64,000 nt of DNA from Jilunia laotingensis (GCF_014385165.1 NZ_JACRTF010000001.1:4216001-4280000), one strand, 5' to 3'; positions 33,445 to 43,327 are shown, counted from the first letter of the stretch. Notes: a model not told the origin generated them from the sequence alone. Numbers and translations are program-made.

Positions 33445-34506
33445 TCACCCCAACAACTCAGGTTTCAGCCTGATTATTTGCGTGTAACGACTGATGTTAT
33501 ACACAAGACTGGTGAATGCTACATTGGCTTTAGCACGAATAAGCCCTACTGTACGCACCACAAGTCCACGCATGGTTTGTTCCTCAAACCCGAATACATG
33601 CTCGACAAGGCAACGTGTCTTGGATTTTTTCCTATTGTCTGATTTCTGCTCCTTGGTAAGCGGACGGTTACGGTAGCCCTTTTCGCAAATTATCGGATTC
33701 ATCTTATGCTGTTTTACAATCTCCTCTTGTCCGACATAACCGGCGTCCAAATACAAGTCCTTGCCTTCGTCTTTTTCATCCAGCAGTCCTTCAAAGCCTT
33801 TGGAATCATGCACTTCTGCCGACGTGGTATCATAAGAAAGTATGATCTTATTGCGTTTCTCAACTTTAGTATGCTGCTTGTAGCCGTAAAAAGTCTCATC
33901 ACGCTTCTTTGTCCAGCGGGCATCTACATCCTTGTGGCACTTCTTGTGGGGATTGTCATTCCACAACTTATCACCCGCTCCCTGTTTTATCTGCTCATTT
34001 TCATCACGGGTGTTACGTTGGCGAGGGGCAATAACAAAACTGGCATCAATGATGCGACCCTCATTGAATTGCAGACCCTTACTTTCCATGAAACTATGAA
34101 ATTCCGAAAAAAGCTTGTCATAAACGCCTGTATTTGTCAGGAGTTCGCGATACTTCCACACCGTCTTCTCGTCAGGAACATCGTCAACACATTCAATACC
34201 AAGAAACTTGCGGAAACTCGTACGGTCAACTATCTGATACTCTATCTGATGGTCACTCAAACCATAATAACGCTGAAGAAACAAGACCTTGAACATCAGC
34301 ACACAGTCTATCGGCGGACGACCGGCATTACTTTTGCGCTCTCCGGTAAAAAGGGCTGATTCAAGAGTAGGACGAAAGATCTCAAAATCAACATACTGAG
34401 ACAACACTTCAAGAGGATTGCCCATTTCATTCAAACGCAATTCACGATTCTCTGACTCAAATAGTTGATTATAACGAAGCTTACGGTATCGGGATAACTT
34501 GTTCAT
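33445..34506 (-). CDS. IS5-family transposase
   Basis: About 353 residues from ATG 34506 (MNKLSRYRKLRYNQLF); the open frame to 34557 is longer only by chance. The N-terminal DUF772 region has RPPIDCVLMFKVLFLQRYYGLSDHQIEYQI, then the DDE core: IIDASFV (first Asp), YLDAGYVGQEE (second Asp) and RCLVEHVFGFEEQ (Glu). The gene looks intact, so the element may be active. It has the same direction as the capsule operon. Confidence 0.9.
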   Translation of the reverse strand: MNKLSRYRKLRYNQLFESENRELRLNEMGNPLEVLSQYVDFEIFRPTLESALFTGERKSNAGRPPIDCVLMFKVLFLQRYYGLSDHQIEYQIVDRTSFRKFLGIECVDDVPDEKTVWKYRELLTNTGVYDKLFSEFHSFMESKGLQFNEGRIIDASFVIAPRQRNTRDENEQIKQGAGDKLWNDNPHKKCHKDVDARWTKKRDETFYGYKQHTKVEKRNKIILSYDTTSAEVHDSKGFEGLLDEKDEGKDLYLDAGYVGQEEIVKQHKMNPIICEKGYRNRPLTKEQKSDNRKKSKTRCLVEHVFGFEEQTMRGLVVRTVGLIRAKANVAFTSLVYNISRYTQIIRLKPELLG

Positions 34507-34531
34507 TATAAAATTCTTATTTTCTGCAAAT

Positions 34532-35749
34532 TTACGCTCTTGGAACCATATAAACAACTGTACTACAATATTTTAATTTATAGAACTCCTCTTTAATCAA
34601 AGACAATAACTCTTCAAAACTATATGCTCGTTGCCCTAAAGTATACTCATCATAATCTAAACGAGGGTCTAACGTAATTCCACGGTTTTCAGAGATATAA
34701 TCCTCTTTATCAAAAGGAAATAATATAATTTGTTTATTATCCAATAACATAAAATCATGATAAATAGACGAGTAATCTGTTATTAGAGTAGTAATAAATG
34801 GCAGTATGACATAAACATCAATTTTATTATCTAAAACAAATATATTAGAATAATTCGCAATGCTTGATGTATCCAATTTAGTCGCATGATGCAGTTTCAG
34901 TATAAAAACAGAATTAGTCTTTATTAATTGCTCATTTAATAAAGCAAAATCAAAACCGGCTGAAGTAATGAAATCGTATCTGGTTTCTCTCCACGTCGGC
35001 ATATAAATATATGAAAAACTATATTTTTGGATCTTTTCTATTAATTCAAATGTTTTTTGGTTCTCATGAAGCTTTACAAATTGCTTAACAGTATCTAAAG
35101 AAGAAAAAAACAAATCTGTTCTTGGATAACCTAACTCTATACATTTATTCTCTGATATGCGAAAAGCATCTTTTAGCAGATAATCTGTAGTAAATTTTGA
35201 GGTCGATAGCAAATATTGCGGTCTCCTAAACAAAAAGGGAGCATATATTCTACTAATTAGATTGTTGGGATTATAATGTTTAGCAGCCTCGCCATGCTTT
35301 ACATTAAATTCGATCAATTTAATACCAATTCCATGCCATAGATTAAAATCAAGAGCCCTTCCCACCGCGAAATAGTTTATATCAACAGTATAAAAACTGA
35401 AAAAATAGACACCAGCTATCAATGAGTAATATAATCCCTTCATACTCCATTTATAGTAAGCCTCATATTTTTTATTCCTAAGATCTTTAACTAATGACTT
35501 ATCGCCAGAAATCCAGATTGGACGAATAGAATTAATTTCTTCATGCACATATAAGAATAAATACTTAGGATTACCACTGAACTTAACATGACTGCCAAAT
35601 ACCCAAATTCTATTATTACGCTTAGTCAAATACGAAAGCGGATATATAAATAAAAAACCAAAAAATGCTTCTAAAGTCTTACCAAGAAAACTTTTAAAAT
35701 CATACCTTTTATACATATATATCAGGTATTTTACAATTGAATTCTTCAT
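34532..35749 (-). CDS. CDP-glycerol:glycerophosphotransferase (TagB/TagF-like), 3' end replaced by the IS
   Basis: 405 codons, of which roughly the last 17 (from about 34588 down) come from the IS end. The family core is clear: NLWHGIGIKLIEFN (near residue 138) with the catalytic-type HG, YMPTWRETRYDF (near 250), ILKLHH, and TDYSSIYHDFMLLD (near 335). It transfers glycerol phosphate from CDP-glycerol to an acceptor sugar or to a growing chain. With the cytidylyltransferase and the dehydrogenase genes directly upstream it forms a complete glycerol-phosphate module. The lost tail lies beyond the IS at 33135-33275. Whether the truncated protein works is unknown. Confidence 0.8.
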   Translation of the reverse strand: MKNSIVKYLIYMYKRYDFKSFLGKTLEAFFGFLFIYPLSYLTKRNNRIWVFGSHVKFSGNPKYLFLYVHEEINSIRPIWISGDKSLVKDLRNKKYEAYYKWSMKGLYYSLIAGVYFFSFYTVDINYFAVGRALDFNLWHGIGIKLIEFNVKHGEAAKHYNPNNLISRIYAPFLFRRPQYLLSTSKFTTDYLLKDAFRISENKCIELGYPRTDLFFSSLDTVKQFVKLHENQKTFELIEKIQKYSFSYIYMPTWRETRYDFITSAGFDFALLNEQLIKTNSVFILKLHHATKLDTSSIANYSNIFVLDNKIDVYVILPFITTLITDYSSIYHDFMLLDNKQIILFPFDKEDYISENRGITLDPRLDYDEYTLGQRAYSFEELLSLIKEEFYKLKYCSTVVYMVPRA

Positions 35750-35750
35750 A

Positions 35751-36746
35751 CTAAATAATATTTAAAACCGTAAATCGTTTTCTCATAATTTTAGCTTTTG
35801 CAATTATTCTCTTCAGTTCGGTTTCAGAGAATTGTATATCATTTTCAATCTCCGCATAAAGTCCAATTTTTTCAAAGAAACACAATAAGCTTTCATAAGC
35901 ATCATCGTTTTTCCTTATATTTTTTTCTATGTAAAGCATAGCCCATGCTACTTGTATACCATGTAATGTCGCTCTATCCGGAAATAACTCATCAATGGCA
36001 TGACTCATTAAATGTTCCGCACCACTGGCTGGTCTCGAACTATTTGCAATGATCATAGATAATCCTGATAAAACAAGTCCATATGTTAATACTTCTACAA
36101 ATTCTTCCGAACGAAGCTGTTCCCTCGTATAAGCAAAAATAGCCTTAGCCGTGACTATAGACAAAGAAACAGAAAAAATATCCAACACTTCAGAATCATA
36201 ACTCTCAGCTAAATACCAATCTTTGATTGCACTTAGATTAGAAACCAAATCCCCAACACCAGCCAATAACATCTTCAGCGGAGATTTTTGGATTATTTCT
36301 ATATCTGCTATAATACCCAATGGCTCCAGAACCCCGAAACTCTCTTTTTTTCCATTCTTTGTTAAGCGTGCTATCGGAGAATAAATAGCATCATTTGATA
36401 ATGAGGAAGGTACTGAAATATACTGAAGGCACAACTCTCTCGAATATAATTTTACAAAATCGATAATACTCCCTCCACCAAATGCAATTAATAACACATT
36501 ATGATGTTCATATTTACTTTTTACAGATTCAACTTCTTCTACATTGCCACCTTTAATAAAAATCACATCAGAGAAAGTCTCAACAGGAATATAAGTTTTG
36601 TACAAATCAAACAATTCTTGTGATGTAAAAAGGATTTTTTCTTCATACGATAGATGATTAGCTTTTAATATAGAATCCAATTCTTTAAAAGCTTTTTTTT
36701 TCACCTCAAAAATTATAGGAATCTTAATAATTCTGGAGAACATCAC
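35751..36746 (-). CDS. sn-glycerol-1-phosphate dehydrogenase-like protein (EgsA/AraM group)
   Basis: A 331-residue iron/zinc-dependent alcohol dehydrogenase fold protein. FGGGSIIDFVK (about 91-101) binds NAD(P), SVPSSLSNDAIYSP contains the conserved Asp, and GAEHLMSHAIDEL with TLHGIQVAWA gives the two metal-binding histidines. This is the glycerol-1-phosphate dehydrogenase pattern, which reduces dihydroxyacetone phosphate to sn-glycerol-1-phosphate, the isomer used in archaeal lipids. It overlaps the cytidylyltransferase gene by 4 bp, so its product is probably the substrate for that enzyme. A role as a plain glycerol-phosphate source with the other stereochemistry is not excluded. Confidence 0.8.
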   Translation of the reverse strand: MMFSRIIKIPIIFEVKKKAFKELDSILKANHLSYEEKILFTSQELFDLYKTYIPVETFSDVIFIKGGNVEEVESVKSKYEHHNVLLIAFGGGSIIDFVKLYSRELCLQYISVPSSLSNDAIYSPIARLTKNGKKESFGVLEPLGIIADIEIIQKSPLKMLLAGVGDLVSNLSAIKDWYLAESYDSEVLDIFSVSLSIVTAKAIFAYTREQLRSEEFVEVLTYGLVLSGLSMIIANSSRPASGAEHLMSHAIDELFPDRATLHGIQVAWAMLYIEKNIRKNDDAYESLLCFFEKIGLYAEIENDIQFSETELKRIIAKAKIMRKRFTVLNII

Positions 36747-37162
36747 ATTGACTTTTTGATTGACTCCAATATCTGAGAAGTACTTATGCCTTGTGTATAA
36801 GGTAGAAAAACCATAGAAACACCATGATTGTCTAGAAAAGCTTGATCAACCCTTATCTGTTTCATATAACCCTCTCCAGCCCAATCACTACCATGAACTA
36901 TAATATTAATATTATTTTTGACAATAGCCTCTTTATTATCAAATGTGTCTATTACAAACGCTTCATCCACATAACGACATGCTTCCACTACAGCCAAACG
37001 ATCTCTCTCAGAAATATAGGGTTTCCTTTTATAAGATTCCACTATCCTATCACTATTAATAGCTACAATCAATCTATCTCCTAACGCCTTTGCACGTTTC
37101 AGTAACTCAACATGCCCCGTATGAAAGAGATCAAATACTCCAATAACATAAATATTTATCAT
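36743..37162 (-). CDS. tagD: Glycerol-phosphate cytidylyltransferase (TagD-like)
   Basis: A 139-residue cytidylyltransferase. YVIGVFDLFHTGHVELL (5-21) carries the HxGH nucleotide-binding motif; KRKPYISERDRL and the late QGISTSQIL (124-132, RTEGISTT-like) complete the family set. It makes CDP-glycerol from CTP and a glycerol phosphate. In TagD the substrate is sn-glycerol-3-phosphate; here the coupled dehydrogenase suggests sn-glycerol-1-phosphate instead. It starts 3 bp after the end of the GT4 gene. Confidence 0.85.
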   Translation of the reverse strand: MINIYVIGVFDLFHTGHVELLKRAKALGDRLIVAINSDRIVESYKRKPYISERDRLAVVEACRYVDEAFVIDTFDNKEAIVKNNINIIVHGSDWAGEGYMKQIRVDQAFLDNHGVSMVFLPYTQGISTSQILESIKKSM

Positions 37163-37164
37163 AA

Positions 37165-38259
37165 TTACAGAAAAGCTTTAATAAACGAATCTTTTTGAAA
37201 AGTAAATGCAAACTTCAATATATCATTTCTTTTTTTATTACAATACTTTTTATCTGCAATAATATCAACACATTCTTCAATAGTATTAACTAGAAATCCC
37301 GATTCTGACGAAATCGTTTCTACGACTCCTCCTTTATTCCATCCAATAGCCGGAATGCCACAAGCCTGAGCTTCTAAATAGACTAAAGGTAAATTTTCAT
37401 CATAATCAGATAATAACCAAAAACAATTTGCACCTGAGTAATAATATCTTAAATCATATCGCTCGATTGCACCTAACATATAAATGTTATCTTGCAATCC
37501 ATATTCTTTTATTTTTTCGTCCAATACTCTTTTATAAGGACCGTCACCTACTATAATCCAAACTAGATTATTATTCCGATCTACTATTTTCTTAAAAGCA
37601 TTGAGCATATTGAAATATCCTTTTTTCTCTACAATTCTAGAAACAGAAATTAAGATATCTCTATCCTTAGCCAATTCTTTTAATCTTTTCTGTACCTCAA
37701 CATTTTTATCCGAATGAAAAATATTAAAATCAATTCCTGTATGGCTGACTTTAATCTTATCTTTCAAATAAAACAATTTACTCCGACTTATAAATTTAGT
37801 TTTATAAAATTCACTAACGGTAATGATCGACTTACAATATTTCAAGGCTCTGTGATGCATAAGTCTATATTGCAAAAATTTAGATGCTAAAGTAGAGCTT
37901 TCATATACCCATTCTACTTCAAAGCCGTGAACCAACACTATCGATTTCGATAAAATCTTTTTTCCTAAAACTAACCCTGCAACTATAACCGCAGATGTAC
38001 CATTTATGATAATTTGATCATATATGTCATAATTCAACTTCAGCAAGGAAACAGTATAAGTTGGCAGCCACAAAGGTTTACTGTACAAATTCATTTGAAC
38101 ATAATTTACATTAGGTAAATTCAAGGTTTTCTTATAACGATTTGTACAAACAGTCACTTTATGATCTCGTTCTATCAACAACTCTGTAATTGATTCTGCC
38201 ACCGTAGATATTCCAGATATTTCCGGATAAAAAGAATCTGTAATCAATAAAATATTCAT
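37165..38259 (-). CDS. Glycosyltransferase family 4 (GT-B), locus 2
   Basis: A 364-residue transferase beginning MNILLITDSFYPEISGIST, the common N terminus of GT4 enzymes with a glycine-rich acceptor loop. The donor site has LVSVSR-like ILISVSRIVEKKGYF, WIIVGDGPYK and, near the C terminus, LSDYDENLPLVYLEAQACGIPAIGW with the E-x7-E pattern. It adds one sugar to the lipid-linked repeat. 10 bp from the upstream GT4 gene. Confidence 0.85.
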   Translation of the reverse strand: MNILLITDSFYPEISGISTVAESITELLIERDHKVTVCTNRYKKTLNLPNVNYVQMNLYSKPLWLPTYTVSLLKLNYDIYDQIIINGTSAVIVAGLVLGKKILSKSIVLVHGFEVEWVYESSTLASKFLQYRLMHHRALKYCKSIITVSEFYKTKFISRSKLFYLKDKIKVSHTGIDFNIFHSDKNVEVQKRLKELAKDRDILISVSRIVEKKGYFNMLNAFKKIVDRNNNLVWIIVGDGPYKRVLDEKIKEYGLQDNIYMLGAIERYDLRYYYSGANCFWLLSDYDENLPLVYLEAQACGIPAIGWNKGGVVETISSESGFLVNTIEECVDIIADKKYCNKKRNDILKFAFTFQKDSFIKAFL

Positions 38260-38269
38260 TGGAAGAAAT

Positions 38270-39334
38270 TTATGAGAAAATATATTTTAAATCATAATCA
38301 TTTTGACAAGCTGTATATCCTTTGATCTTTCTGTTGTGAACATTATACAAACCCTTCAATAAGTCTGATACAGAATCTGATTTTACAACAATAGATTGAG
38401 AATAATCAGTAAGCACCTTGCCTACGTATGGGACACAATCAGAAGCTATTATAGGCTTATTGAAGAACATAGCCTCCAATAAAACATTAGGTAAGCCTTC
38501 CATCCTCGATGAGAGAATATACACTGTGCAAAACTTCATATATGGATATGGGTTATTAACAAAACCAAGAAAGTGTATACGATCTTTTGATTTAAAAGAA
38601 TCGACCATCTGAATAATCTTCTTCCCATATTCACCATCACATCTTCCTATGATAAACAAATGAGATTTTACATTATCATACTGCTCAAAAGCTTCTAAAA
38701 GTATATCATATCCCTTAGCATAACTGATATTACCTACAGCTAACAGTATTTCAGAACCTTTATATTCGCCATATGGATTATCTATATCCTTAGTTTTCTC
38801 CTCCAATAAATCTGAATCAATAGGATTATTTAATACACAAATTCTATTAGCTGGTAGTTTATAATAAGATTCTATTTCTTGTTTCATCTCATCAGTTTGT
38901 GCAATTATCTTATACGCCCTTTTATATAACATTCGGGTGAACCAATCCACAATCCTAGCCTTAAACGTTACAAAGAGTTTGTTGCTGGGTAGTGTAGGTT
39001 CTCTCAGAATAACACATATATTACAAAACAAAGACAATACAAGAATTAAAACAGAAGTATATTTTAAGGAAGAAAAAATAAAATCTGGCTTCCAAGCCCG
39101 TATCATTTTGTATAACTTAAAGATCGTGCTTCGGACATGTGTGGCCCCCAAAGTAATATATTCAATATTTATAGGTACATATTCACTCAACTCTCCTGAT
39201 CTCTCACCCAGATTAACCAACCGAACTACATACCCTTGTTTAAACAGTAACTTAGCATAAAGTAATGACATTTTCTCTGCCCCACCACATCTCAAATTCG
39301 GTATAATAACTAATACTTTTTTCATACTTTCCAA
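38270..39334 (-). CDS. Glycosyltransferase family 4 (GT-B), locus 2
   Basis: A 354-residue transferase. VIIPNLRCGGAEKMSLLYAKLL (8-29) is the classical GT4 start with GGAE; LLAVGNISYAKGYDILLEAF, FIIGRCDGEY and ILSSRMEGLPNVLLEAMFFNKPIIASDC give the donor domain with E-x7-E. The start is the ATG at 39334 or the second Met three codons on. It overlaps the polymerase gene by 13 bp. Confidence 0.85.
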   Translation of the reverse strand: MESMKKVLVIIPNLRCGGAEKMSLLYAKLLFKQGYVVRLVNLGERSGELSEYVPINIEYITLGATHVRSTIFKLYKMIRAWKPDFIFSSLKYTSVLILVLSLFCNICVILREPTLPSNKLFVTFKARIVDWFTRMLYKRAYKIIAQTDEMKQEIESYYKLPANRICVLNNPIDSDLLEEKTKDIDNPYGEYKGSEILLAVGNISYAKGYDILLEAFEQYDNVKSHLFIIGRCDGEYGKKIIQMVDSFKSKDRIHFLGFVNNPYPYMKFCTVYILSSRMEGLPNVLLEAMFFNKPIIASDCVPYVGKVLTDYSQSIVVKSDSVSDLLKGLYNVHNRKIKGYTACQNDYDLKYIFS

Positions 39335-40572
39335 TACATTGTTCTGGGGACAGATGTTTCTAAAATATCTACTAAATTCATATATAATAATTCGGGATAG
39401 AATGTCTTCCCTTCATTTCCAATAAACAATGAGTATATTCCTCCAACAGATACAACCACTAATAATCCAATCAACATCTTTTTCATTTTTTGTCCAACCC
39501 CAATCTGAAATATTAAATATGATACATAAAAAAAGAACAAATACTTCATTAAATCCAAAGTCCGGGAAAACAATTGAAGGGATCCGGAAAGGGTAAAAAT
39601 CATATAAGAAAGCAATAGAATATAAAAATAATGTATTACTAAAAAACGAGATTTCAGTCTGCTCTTTTTAATATTGATATAATAGCAAATTGGTATTGAT
39701 ACGAAAAAAAGAATCCATGATAAATACCATCGAAGAGCTGGCCCAACAAATATGGCATCATCTCCATCACCTGAAAATATATATGCATCGATTTTCATGC
39801 TGAGTACTTCACCAATTCCACCTACGGTTAGAAAAACTTCAGATAAAGCATGTAATAACTGATAAAAAAAGAAAGAAGACCCAATTAATACAAAAGCAAA
39901 AACATTAATCCATAAATTAGAAAAGAATATTGCACACAAAAATAGTATTACAAATGGATAAATTGAAAAATGTAAAAAAACAGATCCCAAAAGAAAAACA
40001 ACAGTATTCTTATAACTTCCTTTATAATAACTCATAAGAGCTATTATAAACAAAAATATTGCATTACACTGCCTTATCCCGCTAAACCAATATGGACTTG
40101 TTAAAGCTAAAAAAAAAATTAACGGATAACTAATAGAATGAATACTTGAATTTTTGAAATTAAAAATTTCACTTATGTCATATGCTAAATAATATAACAT
40201 AAAATACATAATAAAAGCACTAAAGAAACCAATTATTTGTGACGTAAAACCTATTTTTCCAAAAATCCAAAAAATATAATACATTACATAATCAGGCTTA
40301 TCAGAAAGAGTCGTCCAAAATAAAAAATCATCAAAAGTTAATAAGCCAAGCAAAGAGTCATACATTTCATAGTGTCTTGTTATGTCCATCGTGACTTCCG
40401 GTATAAATAAATAGCCATATAATCCCCAACATAAAGCCCCAATCAAAATATTAAATTTTAGATCAATACCCTTAATAAGTAAAAGGGTAGAAAGAAGAAA
40501 TGAAAGGAACGGACAAAAGACAAATATTATAACAATAAACAATCTGGCCAACCACCTAAACTTATTTTCCAT
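39322..40572 (-). CDS. EpsG-family capsule polymerase (Wzy-like), locus 2
   Basis: A 416-residue membrane protein with about ten helices. The features GLYGYLFIPEVTMDITRHYEMYDSL, then SPYWFSGIRQCNAIFLFIIALM and FLLGSVFLHFSIYPFVI are typical of EpsG-family proteins, the polymerase type in many Bacteroides loci. It would join repeat units in the periplasm. Very AT-rich. Confidence 0.8.
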   Translation of the reverse strand: MENKFRWLARLFIVIIFVFCPFLSFLLSTLLLIKGIDLKFNILIGALCWGLYGYLFIPEVTMDITRHYEMYDSLLGLLTFDDFLFWTTLSDKPDYVMYYIFWIFGKIGFTSQIIGFFSAFIMYFMLYYLAYDISEIFNFKNSSIHSISYPLIFFLALTSPYWFSGIRQCNAIFLFIIALMSYYKGSYKNTVVFLLGSVFLHFSIYPFVILFLCAIFFSNLWINVFAFVLIGSSFFFYQLLHALSEVFLTVGGIGEVLSMKIDAYIFSGDGDDAIFVGPALRWYLSWILFFVSIPICYYINIKKSRLKSRFLVIHYFYILLLSYMIFTLSGSLQLFSRTLDLMKYLFFFYVSYLIFQIGVGQKMKKMLIGLLVVVSVGGIYSLFIGNEGKTFYPELLYMNLVDILETSVPRTMYWKV

Positions 40573-40685
40573 TTCTTAAGTTTGATAAGCAAAACAAATT
40601 AGTATATACACAAATTCATTCATATGTAAAAATAGAAATTTTTGCTTCTATAACGATTTCGCACCAACAACACATGGTATTATTG

Positions 40686-41798
40686 CTATTTTTTCAATTT
40701 TATAGCTATTTTCTTTCTAATCGCAATGTATTCACTAAATGTAAATGATAAAATTTTATTTTGAATACTAGATTCCTTAAGCATGTTAAATTCTGTATTT
40801 GTTGCATTTTTCTCAATTTGTATCAATTTAATATTATCAATTAATCTTTGAAATACTGCTATTTCATTATATTCTTTATGAACTCTGAGCCAACCATTAG
40901 CAGCAATTATTCGGGCTTCTTCAATATGGTTAAGATAATAATTACATTTATCTATACATTCTTCTATCGTTTCAAAGCCTATCACCTCTTTATCTAACTC
41001 AAAAATATCTCCTAAATGTGACTTATTATCACATATCTGTAAAACTCCATTTGCAGGCAAATAAAAAAGTCTCACATTAATTGGCCCTGTTGAATTATGA
41101 ATATTGATTCCAATCTGACTTCTTTGTAACATTTCAACCTCTTTTCCCTCTGGAAGGTATCCCCTTTTCCACCCACGACCATAAAAATGAGCATCAGGGA
41201 AAGCATTTGCAATAATATCACACCTCTTTTTGCGGAAAGGAGATAAACGGTCTATCATCATAAATATATCAATATCTCTTTTGCCTGATAGTATATCTTC
41301 ATAAGTTAGATTCGGATTAAACATATTACTCCAAATTCCCATTGGTTGCCATACCACATTCTTACACCCCCATTCTTTATATGAACAAATCTCAGCTATA
41401 TTACCTATTGCGCATAAATCATATGCAAACGCAACAGGCTTAGAAAGTTGCTCAGAGCTTTCGGGATCATCATTACAACAATAGACTGTAAAAACTGGCA
41501 ATTTTTGAACAAACTCTGGATGAAAATTAACACCAACTGAATTAAAAAAGATATCACACCCTTCAATTTCTTTTAAAAAGCGATTATACAAATCCATCAA
41601 CCTTTTATCCTTCCATATCCACAATTTATCCAAATACTTAAATGGAAGAAAAGGAAATAAATCCGAATAATTCATGCAAAACGGCTTTACATCAAATCCT
41701 GTTTTATTAAGCCGTTCTATATATGATAAAGTTTTATTAGTTATATGTTTACGATTATTATAGCCTTCTGACCTTAAGTATCCGTATAAAATTTTCAT
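40686..41798 (-). CDS. CgeB-like glycosyltransferase, locus 2
   Basis: A 370-residue protein. The first half is not typical for GT4, but the second half has AHFYGRGWKRGY, then INIHNSTGPINVRLFYLPANGVLQICDNKSHLGDIF, the Glyco_trans_1_2/CgeB signature. It probably transfers a sugar onto the lipid-linked repeat or onto the finished capsule. It overlaps the flippase gene by 4 bp. Confidence 0.7.
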   Translation of the reverse strand: MKILYGYLRSEGYNNRKHITNKTLSYIERLNKTGFDVKPFCMNYSDLFPFLPFKYLDKLWIWKDKRLMDLYNRFLKEIEGCDIFFNSVGVNFHPEFVQKLPVFTVYCCNDDPESSEQLSKPVAFAYDLCAIGNIAEICSYKEWGCKNVVWQPMGIWSNMFNPNLTYEDILSGKRDIDIFMMIDRLSPFRKKRCDIIANAFPDAHFYGRGWKRGYLPEGKEVEMLQRSQIGINIHNSTGPINVRLFYLPANGVLQICDNKSHLGDIFELDKEVIGFETIEECIDKCNYYLNHIEEARIIAANGWLRVHKEYNEIAVFQRLIDNIKLIQIEKNATNTEFNMLKESSIQNKILSFTFSEYIAIRKKIAIKLKK

Positions 41799-42952
41799 AT
41801 CAAATTCTTATTTCTTAATATATTTTTTCTTATTAGTTCAACGCATTCATTTTTTTCTTGTCTATTTAGCAATAGGAAATATGAAGTTCCTATCACGACT
41901 ACAAAATTTACTATTATGTTTAAAAATATCCGAAATAATGAAGGTATAAAAAGATTACTCACTATATAGGAAATTCCTAATGCCCAAAAAGTAATTATTA
42001 AATATGGAAATATGATTATATTAAGCCAGTTTTTTATTGGAATATTAAAATATCTTTTCACATCAAAAACAATAAAAAATCTGCTTATAAACATCATAAA
42101 AACACATGCATATCCAATACTATAAATACCTTTATTATCTATTATTAATAAATAAGCTAACAAAATAGTCAATGAATAAAATATGCCAGTAGATAATTCT
42201 ACTCTTTTAATTCTACCAATTGCTTGTAATAAAGCATATTGTCCCATAGTAGATTTTTCAATCATAAACATTATTATCATTAACTGACATATTCCCACAG
42301 AGTATTTGGGTACGTGAATTAACCAAATATTTAATATATTGTCAGCTTCTACTAAAATGGGAATAGTTAATAATAATATTAGAATAATTCCTAACTTAGC
42401 AGTAAGATATGAAAGCCGCACTGCTTCTTTTCGGTTTCCAGCTCCTTCATTTTGTACTATCGCAGGAGTAACAACTGTTGATAATGATGTTGCTAATACA
42501 TTCGTTTGATTTGAAACTTGATTCCCAATCCCTAATGCGGCATTACCTTGAGTACCAAAGAATAAATTAACTAATATTGCATTGCCCTGTGTTCTTACCA
42601 AATGACCAAAATTTCCCCAAAAGTTCCAAAATGAGTATCCTAATAAATGACAGGATCTATTTTTATTGAAAAAATATGAAAAATGCAATTTACACTCACT
42701 AAATAAATAAAAAGCTCTACCCATCTGAATTATTTGCACACATATAGTAGATAAAACGACAAAAGATGTATATAAAATCAGCCGATTATCTTCCCAAAAG
42801 ATCAAAATATATGCAGATAGAAAAAGAAGCAAAGATTGAATTATTCCCCAAAAAGCCAAATCTAAAAAACGTTGCTTAGCAGTATACATTGCTATAAAAG
42901 GTACAGAAATCATAGAAAAGAAAGCCGCAATTAAAGACAAACCAAAAACCAC
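41795..42952 (-). pseudogene. Wzx-like flippase, C-terminal part after an in-frame stop
   Basis: 385 residues with about ten helices, starting in the middle of a flippase: FGLSLIAAFFSMISVPFIAMYTAKQRF is the internal helix that follows the first third of Wzx/MOP proteins. It is in the same reading frame as the 119-aa ORF at 42968-43327, with just TAG and five codons (INDAC) between that ORF and the GTG at 42952. Together they would make a normal protein of about 510 residues. A second start here would have to be GTG, without a clear ribosome site. Confidence 0.75.
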
Positions 42953-42967
42953 ACATGCATCATTTAT

Positions 42968-43327
42968 CTAACTATTTGCTATTTGAAGAACATTTTTAAT
43001 AAAGAATAGTCCAACAGGATAACCAACACATAATAGTATTAATGGAAAAAAGAAATGAATACAAAAAGAAACATTAAACCACCTATTAACTTCTTCCTTG
43101 CCCTTATTATCTACATAAGCGAAATACCGACTGGCACTAACAGATAAAGTCGAATTTAAAAATGTGACAAAAGATATAATAACTCCAATTAATGTGTATA
43201 ATCCAAAATCCGACTCTCCTAATGAATTGAGTACCCAACGACTACTAAAAATAGCCAAAAATGCCCCCAATAAAGAACGGGAATATGTAATTATAGTATT
43301 CAACAAAATAGACTTACTACTACTCAT
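42968..43327 (-). pseudogene. Wzx-like flippase, N-terminal part ending at TAG
   Basis: 119 residues: MSSSKSILLNTIITYSRSLL, then RWVLNSLGESDFGLYTLIGVI and SVSASRYFAY, the standard N terminus of MOP-family flippases of Bacteroides capsule loci. It ends in TAG at 42968-42970 after LQIANS; the frame stays open beyond the stop. A single base change in one codon explains the break. As this is the only flippase gene in locus 2, export of the repeat unit may be lost unless the stop is read through or another flippase substitutes. Confidence 0.75.

Larger units (their letters stand above)
33277..34588 (-). mobile_element. IS5-family insertion sequence in capsule locus 2
   Basis: A transposase gene (33445-34506) with short non-coding flanks. 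Candidate terminal inverted repeats are GAGTTCTATCAATTCAA (33277-33293) and, reversed, GAGTTCTATAAATTAAA (34572-34588), 15 of 17 matching, which would make the element 1312 bp. I found no clear target duplication, so the ends are provisional. The element separates the body of a glycerophosphotransferase gene from its tail. Confidence 0.6.
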
